From: Micromussa lordhowensis | Taxonomy: Eukaryota; Cnidaria; Anthozoa; Scleractinia; Lobophylliidae | Direction of reading: 5' to 3' | NCBI GenBank assembly: GCA_964020085.1 | Contig: OZ026596.1 | Location: 14,746,237 to 14,810,236, forward strand | Length of the DNA: 64,000 bases | Shown here: positions 54,445 to 64,000 of the stretch, one piece after another | Numbering within the stretch: the first letter of the stretch is position 1 | Layout: every line of letters starts with the position of its first letter | Position numbers and translations under genes: made by a program | The notes under the pieces: model-generated | Told to the model about the DNA's origin: nothing | Seen by the model: only the letters and a program-made list of their open reading frames with translations | Database searches by the model: none

Positions 54445-54597
54445 TAAAGGGGGGCAAGTTTCTAAAGAAACTGTGGTGCTGCAGTCGGTTAGCCCTTCGT
54501 CGGATTCGCTCCGACGAAGGGCTAACGCTCGAAACGCCAGCTTCCGAATCTCTTTACGGTGGAAAATTCACATTATCAACCCAGTTGATAAAAACCA
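54445..54597. repeat. Penelope 3' terminus with inverted partial copy
   Basis: The same terminal sequence as 13111-13273 and 16889-17047. The left side is the tail in inverted orientation (GGGGGGCAAGTTTCTAAAG) that jumps into TTAGCCCTTCGTCGG. The right side continues through GATTCGCTCCGACGA to CAACCCAGTTGATAAAA. The hammerhead-like motif at 54503-54550 has GCC instead of the GUC cleavage triplet. Confidence 0.85.
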
Positions 54598-55844
54598 ATT
54601 TTGACAGTGTTTGTCAACACTGGAGCGTAGTTGACGCAGATGGGAAATGCGATACAGTGGCGGTCAGCGGTGTTCAAACATGTGATATTAAAACAACACG
54701 CTAAATGATTTGCTTCATGTGGAGTGTCTTCGCGAAGAACAGGAGGATTGAATAAAAATATATGGTCAATGGCAAAGATGTCTTTGCAATCCTTCCACCT
54801 ATTTTGGAAATAATTTAATCCATCAACTCTCTCCACAAGTAATCTTTTCGATGAGTGGAAAAGACGGCGCCCTCTCTACGATCATCGCGGTTTCTCCTCT
54901 CGTGGCCATAATGAAAGACAATGTGGAACAGATGAACAAAGTTGGAGTTGCAGCAACGGGAATAGGTATTGACGAAGATATGGACGAAGAAGCCGCAAAG
55001 AACGGTGCGAGATTGGGTGTAAAATAGGGGTGACGGGCCTACACGACTCCTACGGTTCGTGACGTCTGTAAATTGGCTCTTCTGCTTTCGGTATCTCGAC
55101 CTTTCGCTTTGCAGCATTTGACACCTCTGCGATTTGTCATATGCTTATACTTTGTTTGGGCTCATTTCTATTGCAAGATATGTTTTTAAGTCTCTAAGTA
55201 TTGGCTTTCGATGGACAATTTTGAAATATTCCTTCAACATGTTGCTAACATGCATTATATATAAGGTTGACAACTGAAAGCCACAAACAGGCGGTCATGT
55301 TACGGGCCCTGTAGGCGGTCTATAATAGGGTGGGATGCGGACCCACAGGCGTTCTTCTCGCTCGCTGTTTTTCACGCTGCGCCCCAACTAACTGATTAAC
55401 TGAACGCCTGGAAAAAGTTACATAGTCGGACGATGGAATTATATTTTCGTGCGGGAAACGGGATGTAAGAAGGTCGAAATTAAAATTAAAATTCACGGTT
55501 GAAATCTCAAAAACAGAAACTACTTTCCTGGGCATGAAAGCAATTGCAAAGGTGGCAGATTCTAAGAAGAGCCTATTCGCGTTACCCAATCCACGAGTTT
55601 CTTCTATTTGGACCTATTCGTATCACCTACCAGGTCTCATTTAAGGCTTTATCAGAAGACAACCGTTAAGGCTTCCAAGAACAAATTACTTTCAATTTAC
55701 TTTTGAGGAAAACACGGGAAATTCAAAACAAACCTTTAGAATAGAGATTATCCAGTTAGAATCGTAGAAAAACACCTCACAGAAAAAGTGTTACGTTAAA
55801 TTATGGGTTCAATAAGGTTAATCTTTGTGGAAATTATTTCGGTT
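54598..55844. other. Intergenic, nothing recognised
   Basis: No element ends or coding motifs were identified. ORFs here lack conserved features. Confidence 0.4.
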
Positions 55845-57470
55845 AACGAAGTCGCAAAGTGTCTAGTGGACCTTGACATCACGAAAGCCTGTGGTCCCGA
55901 TGGGTTTCCGGCCAGACTTCTTAAAGACACTGTAAAGAATGTGCTAATGAGATAGCCCCGAGTCTTTGCATGATGTTTAACACCTCGCTCAAAACAGCTT
56001 GTTTGCCCAAGGAGTGGAAAGAAGCTAACGTAACTCCTGTTTATAAAAAAAAAGACTCTAAGGCGCTTGCTTCAAATTATAGACCTATCTCCCTTTTGTG
56101 CCTGGTAAACAAAGTACTTGAACGCTGTATCGGGAAAAGTCTCTACCAACATATAAAAAAACGTCATCACCCCATTACAACACGGTTTCATGCAAAATCG
56201 CTCCTGAGTTTCCCAGTCACTGCCAGTCCTACATTCTGTTGGAAAAAATCTGTAACCTCCGGAGTGCCCCAAGGAAGTCTGCTTGGCCCATTACTCTTCA
56301 TCATCTTTATCAATGACCTGCCAAGTGCCCTGCCTGTTGGTTCTCTGACAGCCCTTTATGCAGATGACACCAAGCTGTATGGAAGTATCTAGATATCTAG
56401 ATGCAAATAAATTGCAGCAAGCTTTAACAAACCTAGATTCCTGGAGTCTTCACAATAATATTAATTCCAACGCTTCAAAGTGCAAGGTCTTAACAGTGAC
56501 GCGAAAGAAAAATCCAGTGCGCCATGACTACCTCCGGCTTGGCCACGTTGACTTACAACCCGTGAACGAGGAGACAGATCTCGGTGTCATAATAACAAGC
56601 AAATTAACGTGGGAAACCCAAGTTCTCATGGTCTCTGCTAAAGCGAATAAGCTACTCGGTCTTCTTCGTCGCACTTGTCCCATGCTGACTGACGTCAAGG
56701 TTAGAAGATCCTTGTACCTACAATAGCACTAGTGAAGCCCAAATGAGCTGTGCAACTCAGTGAAGTGTACGTGGTCTCCCAACCTCTTAACTCAAAAGCA
56801 GAAAGCTGAAAGGGTTCAGAGAAGAGCCACACGTTGGATTCTACAAATAAAGCAAGGTGAGCTGTCCTACAAAGAAAGACTGATTCTCCTGGATTTGTTG
56901 CCGCTTACCCGCTATGACTGCGAGGTCAAGGATTTAGTATTTCTTTATAAGTCTTTGTATGGCTATATTGACATTGATATTAGCTTTAGTAAGAATGTTA
57001 GTCCCGGCCATTCTCGACGATCTCAATCAAGTGATATAAAGTACTTGGGGACGCCTTTCTGCAAAACCTATCAGTCCTCCTTCTTTAATCGCAGTATTAA
57101 ATTATGGAACCTCATATGTAAATTAATTCGGCCATGCGACTTTCTAAACATAAAGACTTTTACGAACAGTATAACTAATTTGTTCAAAGATGAATTAGCT
57201 AATGTCTTTGACCCCGACAAACCATGCTCATGGGGTCTTGCACGTAATTGTGGATGCCACTGGCAACAATAGTTTTATATGCACTTGTCTTAAAATTTTT
57301 ACTGATTTGATTGGGAGGTGCCTCGCATCGGACTCCAGGTTTCGTTTGCACCTTTCCTTTTGGTAGTTTTTCTTCCTCTTCTTCTTCTTTTCCATCAGAC
57401 TTTTATCTAAATATTTATCTAGATTGAGACTGAGACCAATAAAGTTAAAAAAATATATATATAAAAATTA
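55845..57470 (+). pseudogene. 5'-truncated LINE with a deleted reverse transcriptase
   Basis: Frames read CLVDLDITKACGPDGFPARL, then [11 protein letters not shown] and [19 protein letters not shown] frame change gives GFMQNRS. Then comes a jump to [20 protein letters not shown] and [10 protein letters not shown], followed by the C-terminal region (RVQRRATRWILQ). The stretch that should hold RT motif A is missing, so it is inactive. At least two nonsense or frameshift changes also occur. The 3' UTR ends in AATAAAGTT and an A-rich ATATAT tail at about 57450-57465. CR1/Jockey-clade by sequence character. Confidence 0.9.
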
Positions 57471-58935
57471 GAATTGTAAGTTTCCACAATTTTCTAGCTC
57501 TTCCTTTAGTAATCCGTCTATCTACTCCTTTGTTTTTTATGTTCACTCGAGATGGACGCTAACTCGATAACCTCGCGGTTCTATTAGCCTCCATGCACAA
57601 ACTATATACCATTGTCACCTTTGATTGTTATTTTTGTATCTTTTTTCTTTTCTAAGCTAATATTGTAATTTCAAAAATGTAAGTGCAAATAAAGTCAAGG
57701 TGAAGAAGTTGAAGTTTACGTGGACTATAATAATATTAACGTAGGATTTTTGGTGTTTTAGAAGTTTTTAGACCAGTTATCTTTTGTCTGGAAATCTGTG
57801 CAAATAATGCATTCAATAATGTACTTTAGATCATACACCTGGATAAATAACAATTTATACGCGTGTTGAAAAGAATGAATGTATTTGTCGATGAACGAAC
57901 TGAAATGATTCAGGGAAAGAAAACTCAGTTACTTTACACCGCTCAGTCTTAGGCTGAGACTACAAGTAGCAGATGTATAATAGAAACTAATTTTATATAG
58001 ATCACCATTCATGAGCTGAATTATCAAGGCTTCTTGCTGGCTATACTCATTTATATGCAGCTGAATTTATCCAGGCTGCTTTGAGGTTTCAGGCTGACTT
58101 TATTCAGCCTTCTGTCGATTGTCCGCAAGATGATGCAATCATGTTTCCTCGCTAGTATAAGTAAAGTACTCTTATCATTGTAATTCTATTTACATCTCGA
58201 CGATTTATGATTTACGTCGGAGGTGAAGAAAGAAGAATAAACGCCTGAAGTCCAAGTTATACGAGTGCCCTTGTTTCCAGTTGTAGCCGATCCGACGATA
58301 CTTTGGAACCGTGACAAGTAAAGCAAGTGAATTGTTCCGAGCCAATTCGTGAACCGAGTTTATTTCATAGAGTCAAGCACACACGTTTCCAGTCAGTTAG
58401 GTCCCTCGAGGCCCGTTTTCTCCATTTAGGGTTCAGAGCGGAAAAGCCGTTGTAAAGGTGCACCGACCCCGTACCGCCCCCCACCCTTTTTCCAGGTACC
58501 TCATCTAACATCACAGGGGCCCGGGGCGAGTCAAGCCCCACCCGCGGCCAAGAAGCCTGGAACCTGGAAAGCCTATGGTGGAGGAAAAATTTTCCTGCTT
58601 GGAGGATCTTGGAACCATAGCCTGCGAATACTTCCCTCAAAACGACACTCTTGAAATTGCTCGTTAGACTGACCTATTTTTTGAGCGAGAAAGTCAGCAA
58701 AGTATTTCGGGAACTTTGTTCTTTTAGGTTTTTGCTTTGAGCAAAGTGTGCAAAGGCTAGTCTGGACGAGCGCGAGCGTTATATTTCTGTCGGAAATGTT
58801 TTCATGAATTTTGTATATACACTTCGTAGCGCTTCCACTGAATTGGAAATGTGTTTTAAAGCTTCAGTGAATGACAGTTCAATAATCCGCTAATTTAGTT
58901 TGGTTGGAGAATTCCTTTATTTCCGCATTGGCAGC
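57471..58935. other. Upstream region of the putative TBC gene
   Basis: No element ends recognised. A GC-rich patch at 58450-58560 is unusual for the window. It presumably contains the promoter and 5' UTR, but no TATA or initiator could be assigned. Confidence 0.35.
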
Positions 58936-59066
58936 ATGGAATTTTACGAGCCACGTTCGCAAAATGTACAGCTGAATGGCGTCACACCAATAGACCCAGA
59001 TGCCCAAAGTACGAATGGCCCCTCTGTGGATCGGTATGGTTTTGTAGGACAGCACAAACAAGCCTC
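58936..59066 (+). CDS. Putative first coding exon, possibly of a TBC1D10-like Rab GAP
   Basis: ATG at 58936 lies in a strong context (A at -3, G at +4). The 131-bp frame reads MEFYEPRSQNVQLNGV, then IDPDAQSTNGPSV, then DRYGFVGQHKQA, and ends at a donor (GCCTC before GTAAGTTC) in phase 2. The segment VDRYGFVG resembles the D-(K/R)-(F/Y)-G-F motif that precedes the catalytic domain of TBC1D10-type proteins. The TBC domain is not in the window, so the family is tentative. Too short to appear as a standard ORF. Confidence 0.5.
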
Positions 59067-60744
59067 GTAAGTTCATTTACAATCTTAGTTTTCATTTTTA
59101 GTACAGAGTGGACTATTGGTTGATGTCCGTGAAAGCCATATGGCAGTAAGGTGTAAACTTTAACGTTTGTTTAATTAATTAATTTCAGTTAATTATTAAT
59201 TAGCCTTTGCAGCAAGGGGGTGGAATGGGGTAGGTACTTGTGAGCACTGCGTAAAACATGTTGTACCTGCATTACTTCTTTGATTATTTCACTAAGCTAT
59301 GTATTTGTTTCAGGAAACCCCTTGCTCTCCTTCAGGGCTGTCAATAAGATTTGAAGTAGACGGTGATATTTTGAAAGTAGATGGCTTGGGGGCCAGAGGC
59401 CCCTATACAGGCGAGGGGTCTGGGGGCGGGTGATGCCCCCAGTGGGGTACAGGGGCAGAGCCCCGTTGGGGGTTCAGGGGGCAAAGCCCCCGGAAGCAAA
59501 ATGAATTTAACGTTTTGACAATGCCAAAAATTGCCTTTCCTCAGAGAAATTTTCTCACTTCCTGAAAAGAACAGTACTATTAGTATTGATGATTAATCAG
59601 TAACTTTTTTGCAGTTATCCTCAATAAGTTTTGTAATGCCATTTCCAGCATTTTCAAGAAATATTCCCCACCAGAGAAGACAGTCACAATTGAGAGCAAA
59701 ATTTAAAAGGAAGGCAGTGAAATAGGACGATTGTGCTGTAGGGACATGATTTGCACAACAACAACAAAAAAATTCAGATTAGCGATGCAGTGATCGAGCA
59801 CCGTGGGAGATGGTAACTAGTGTCACGCTACTGCAAGGAGTTCTTACATTGTGACCTCGGTAACCGACGTACGTAAACCATGACTGATCACAAGGAAATT
59901 CAACTTTACCTCGGTTATTTCCTATTGTCAGTTGATGTTTACAAAGACAAAAAGTTTACCTAGATAGTAAACTACAAAACTGCAGAAACGCGAATGAATG
60001 AATATGTTCTATAAACAGCTGTAAAATAACTATGGACCAATTTCATCTAAGAAACATTACTAAAATGTTCCTGTTTTGACAAGAAACCGTTGAAATTACT
60101 AAAAGCTGCGATGTGCATGGATATCCTGCAGTTAAACTTGAACTAAACCCAAAGCAGTTCTTACTACGAACTTCCGGCAAACAACGACTTCTGTTTTTCT
60201 GCTGTGCTACCGTGCAAAGGTCATTCCGGTTCAATGACTCTCTTGAAATGCTAATTAATCTCATTAAAAGTTGTCCTGTGCCAAGAAAACGACACTTTCA
60301 GCGAGCCTTGTGGTTGAAGTGTTAAAATGTTGAACACTTGCCTTTTGGCATTTTTAGCAACAAAAAAGTCATCCAGTAAGCCCTTGTTTTTCTTTGCGGC
60401 CATATCGATATCGTAAACACATTTGACTTTTCAGTCACGTGCAATGTCACGCTGAAATGTTATGTAACAGCAGAGAGGGGAACTACTCGGTGTGAAGCAG
60501 GAACTTATATTGGGAAACTTTGCTTTTTGAAAAGCCCGCAATTCACGAATGAGATGCTTTACTTTTCACTTTCTATCGAGGATATGAATCTGCTGGTCAG
60601 ACTTGTCCGTATCTAAACTTTTGGTGTCATTTCTTGATTAAAGTAGCCGGCGATTTTCGTCAGAGAAACCGACGATAATCACCGGCTGCCAGCTACTAAT
60701 GACAGCCCTGCTCCTTGTGGTACTACTACTACTACTACTAATAA
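59067..60744 (+). other. Probable intron 1 of the putative TBC gene
   Basis: Contains a GC-rich low-complexity repeat at about 59380-59500 (GGGGGCAAAGCCCCCGG-type words). Otherwise nothing recognised. Confidence 0.35.
60721..60744. repeat. ACT/TAA short tandem repeat left of the Harbinger-like MITE
   Basis: (TAC)n grading into AATAA. A matching (TAA)n run of about 35 bp follows the MITE at 61188-61222. Confidence 0.9.
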
Positions 60745-61187
60745 GGCCCTCCACAGACTAGGGATTTAGTTGTCGACAACTATTTGTGATCAACAACTAA
60801 AAGTTATCGACAACTAGAAAACGTAGTCTGTGGCGCAAGTTGTCGACAACTAAACCCCAAATTATTAGTTGTCGACAACTAATAGTTGTCGACGGCCTCA
60901 TTTTTTTGCGTTTTTCTAGTGTGTGAAAACTTTTGTTTTAGTTGTCGACTACTTTTAGATCTCCGCGCTATTGTGTCAACGGCTTTCCCCGCCGGCATAT
61001 GCGTAGTAAGCACATGCACATGCGTAGAAAGCTCTTGGTGCCCAATCTCCCTGCGTATCGGTTGCTAAATCAGTATTTGAGCGCCAGTGTGCGGAATCCC
61101 TTTATCGGACTTATTTAGTTGTCGATAACTTTTAGCTGTCGATCACAAATAGTTGTCGACAACTAAATCCCTAGTCTGTGGAGGGCC
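60745..61187. mobile_element. PIF/Harbinger-like MITE, 443 bp
   Basis: TIRs begin GGCCCTCCACAGACTAGGGA, then TTTAGTTGTCGACAAC. They match for about 70 bp with few mismatches. The flanks are TAA on both sides (60742-60744, 61188-61190), the duplication typical of Harbinger. The site is in a TAA repeat, however, so the duplication is not decisive. AGTTGTCGACAACT words recur subterminally and centrally in both orientations. Confidence 0.8.

Positions 61188-61222
<35 letters not shown>
61188..61222. repeat. TAA microsatellite
   Basis: Uninterrupted (TAA)n immediately after the MITE. Confidence 0.95.
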
Positions 61223-61529
61223 GTGACTTCATTTCAGTGTTGAACTTCTAGCTAGCCTGTAATGGGTTTACTAATTGGGGACACTATCCCATGTAAAAAG
61301 TACAATAATCTTTAGAATTTGCAACAATAAAATCTTCAGGCTACAATGACTATATACAATAATATACAATAATGAAGAACATATCTAGAATTCGAAATTT
61401 CAAATCCTTAAGCTACAACTAACTAACACTTATTTAATTAAGATCTATAATTTTTATTCGGCTATAAAATCTATATTTAGCAAGTGCATGTGGGACAATT
61501 TCCATTACAAAAGTCGTTCTCCACCAGGC

Positions 61530-61960
61530 TAGCAAGATCTCTTTTCCTAATATTGGCCATGAAGGCCATTAATATCTGTCTCTCTCTCTCCTGAGGTAAG
61601 TTTGGACCAAAGTCGTGGTCCAAAGAACATCAATGAATGTTTCCCATGCCTGACACTGTCTAATCGTGGGATATAGAAATCAGGATTTCTCAGATGGTAG
61701 TTCAATGGCGTTTTGCTGAATAAGTCCAGAATATTATTAGGGAGTAACTTATGCTTGACCTTGAACATAAATATTGCTATTTCTTAAGGACGCTTATTAT
61801 CAATTAAGGAAGTAAGATTAGCATGTTTTAATGAGTTGTCGTAGGACTCATTGCAATCATAGAAAACCACCCTGAGACCTCTTTCGTTCACGTGTTCCAG
61901 TTTTTTTTCTATCCGACGCCTTAGAAAAATGCCAGACTAGGTTGCAATATGTAAGTTTGG
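61530..61960 (-). pseudogene. LINE ORF2 C-terminal fragment
   Basis: The minus strand reads LTYCNLVWHFSKASDRKK. After a T-run frameshift come LEHVNERGLRVVFYDCNESY, then FMFKVKHKLLPNNILDLF and VRHGKHSLMFFGPRLWSKL. This is the typical tail of CR1/L2-like LINE proteins. One in-frame stop precedes EIAIFMF. It is truncated at both ends. Confidence 0.78.
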
Positions 61961-62297
61961 CTTTGGTGGGATCAGTTTCCTGAGCCTCATTAAAACACCA
62001 ATCAGCCTACTTGCTTTTTTCTCTTGCTTTGTACTCCTCTCTTTAGAACAAAACCAATGTATCAGATGGGAATAACGCAGAGACAATGAGATATCATTCG
62101 AGGCGTGGTTTAATAATTACACTACACAAATAAGAAATAATACAAAAAGATATATGTTTACCAATTTCTGGCAAATTCAAAACAGTTGAATTAAAGGCTT
62201 AATAAAGGTTTACAACTTCTAACAACAACAGTAGGCGATATAAAAGTAGGTTCTAAGAAAGTAACATACAATGAGCAATAATCGGTTTGTGTAAATG

Positions 62298-62454
62298 TTG
62301 CAGGTCAAAATGAAATTCGGGTTAAAATGAAATTCCTGTGTCTATTAACCCTAATTATTCATGGATCATGAATAATTATGGTTAGAAGACAAAGGAAATT
62401 GAGACTCAAACTAGGTTAATTTCATTTTAACCTGAATTTCATTTTGACCTGCAA
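62298..62454. repeat. Fold-back with arms TTGCAGGTCAAAATGAAATT
   Basis: The left arm continues CGGGTTAAAATGAAATT; the right arm is its complement with one mismatch over about 36 bp. The central hairpin is AATTATTCATGGATCATGAATAATT. Confidence 0.9.
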
Positions 62455-62599
62455 TATAAACAAAGAAACATTTTACAGTTATGAGGATGAGAACAACATG
62501 TTCAGCATATTAGCTCTTCTCTAAGACATACTGCGATGAAACTAACAAAAACCAAATGCAATATTAATAGTTCTTTTGTCCACAATAACTGGAAAATAT

Positions 62600-62940
62600 G
62601 TTAATTCTCATAAACTGACTTAATCCTCTTCGCTCCAACTGGAGCATAGGGCTTCCACCACAGCCTTCCATCGGACCCGATTTTTTGCTGTCTGTTTCAC
62701 TTCATCCCATGACATCCCCAAGTCCTCACATTCTTTCCGGATTGTCCTTCTCCAAGACTTCTTAGGTCTGCCCTTCCGCCTGACCCCTTGAAGGTTCCAC
62801 TCAAGGGACAGGCGGGTGATGTTAGTGGTAGGCTTTCTCAAAGTGTGGCCGATCCATCGCCATTTTCTTCTCCGTATGGTGACTTAAGTCTTCTCTTGCT
62901 TTGTACGCTGCCACAGCTCCTCATTCGAGATCTTTTTAGG
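62600..62940 (-). pseudogene. Second LINE C-terminal fragment
   Basis: The minus strand reads ISNEELWQRTKQEKT, a stop, then TIRRRKWRWIGHTLRKPTTN, LEWNLQGVRRKGRPKKSW and VKQTAKNRVRWKAVVEALCS. This Arg/Lys-rich tail is typical of RTE/Jockey-type LINE proteins. It is a different family from 61530-61960. Confidence 0.78.
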
Positions 62941-64000
62941 CCACATAAAAGACTACTATAAAACAGGCTAATTAACTCATTGGTACTCGCCAAGCCATGT
63001 GCCCCAGATGCTATTTTTGTGAAGAATGAAATCAATCTTGGGGCAATAGCTTGACAAGCAGGTGATGTTACATATCACAAAAGCTATAAAAAGGTGGGAA
63101 ATGTTTGTTCCTTTCCCATGGCCTGTTACCTTGTCAGGAACAACCAATATTCACTCTGAAAGTATGTGTAGAATAATAAGCATTAGTGTCAACTACATAT
63201 TAGGTGGAAGGTACATTTCATACAAGATCACACACTAACGTTGAGTGCTTTTCCTTGTGGTGGAACCCTAACATGTCATAGTCGTGCGTTTAAGCATTAT
63301 TAATGCGACACAAGAACGCTACTGTGACTGTGTATCTTTTGGAATTACGCCTAACTTGGCCCAAGAAATATCATCTATTGTTTCCAAACTATGCTAGCGT
63401 GTTAATTTCATCCTTTAATTGTCTCTATTAAAGAGACCAAAAAGTTCTTATCCGGAATCAAAACTATCCTAATTAAGTGCCTATTAAAACTTGTAAATTG
63501 TAACAGAAAACCTTGCAACTGCTCAAATGTTGCTGTAGACTCCATGGCACCTACTGAAAGCGTACATTATGTAAATTAATTTAATCAGTCTTTGAGGGGA
63601 CTCGGTCACAGATAGAGGATTTTACTTTCATTACTTCTCGTTGAACGCTGCTTAGTTGTATTAATCAATATAACTAGATGTAGCTCTCGCTAAGTGCCAA
63701 CGAGCAACCATTCAAAACAAATACTAATTTGGAGCTGAAAACAGGGTCATGCTTTGTGCACGTCACTTTCTTGTAGTCAAGTATTCACGTCAAATGTCTT
63801 AAATTGTGATGTAAATATTTCTTTGATCGCTTTTTGCTGCGGTGACAAAGTTGGCTCACTAGCCGATGTCGAGTTTACTCTCGTGTGGTGTGGGTCTCTG
63901 GCCGATAGTTTGTTACAGTTGTCGTTTGTTTTAGCTTTGATTTAATTCAGGCTAGTTCTTTGATTGCTTGATGTCTGCTGCCTTGTCTAGATTTGGCACA
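62941..64000. other. Right end of window, nothing recognised
   Basis: No exon with paired splice sites or TBC motif was found on the plus strand here. Confidence 0.35.

Overview
The window is animal nuclear DNA: AT-rich, gene-poor, with spliced genes whose exons have GT-AG borders and matched phases, and with introns full of transposable elements. The element mix (Ty3/Gypsy, Penelope-like elements with a GIY-YIG domain, CR1/L2-like LINEs, a DUF3504/Crypton-like remnant and dozens of short fold-back elements) suggests an anthozoan cnidarian, most likely a stony coral. That assignment is inference; no rRNA or mitochondrial marker is present.

Three host genes can be supported. (1) Minus strand, 21335 down to 4142: six exons that join in consistent phases into at least about 1,540 codons of a long coiled-coil protein. 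It has a short stretch resembling cytospin (SPECC1/SPECC1L) coiled coils but no calponin-homology domain. One exon is only 50 bp. The 5' end is not found. (2) Plus strand, 30730 to 47795: a complete six-exon SWAP70/DEF6 gene of 605 codons (EF-hand-like N terminus, PH domain, coiled coil, conserved tail). (3) Plus strand, 58936 to 59066: a probable first coding exon of another gene, perhaps TBC1D10-like, whose remainder lies outside the window or is not seen.

Layout. 1-3.3 kb: 3' two-thirds of a decayed Gypsy element. 3.3-3.65 kb: LINE scrap and ATT microsatellite. 4.1-21.3 kb: coiled-coil gene; its 8.5-kb intron holds a truncated Penelope element, a broken DUF3504 gene and many fold-backs. 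21.3-30.7 kb: intergenic space between the two divergent genes, with a MITE family flanked by 9-bp target duplications. 30.7-47.8 kb: SWAP70; intron 2 carries three nested layers (TIR repeat, LINE, complete 4.9-kb Gypsy element with 136-bp LTRs). 47.8-58.9 kb: intergenic, with MITEs, tandem repeats, a Penelope terminus and a deleted LINE. 58.9-64 kb: putative TBC exon followed by probable intron with a Harbinger-like MITE and two LINE tails.

No operon-like system, CRISPR array or bacterial gene cluster is present. The most informative items are the nested insertion with exact 5-bp duplication that splits a LINE reading frame, the three MITEs with 9-bp duplications, the hammerhead-like motif in the Penelope termini, and the reconstruction of the two long host genes including exons too short to show up as ORFs.
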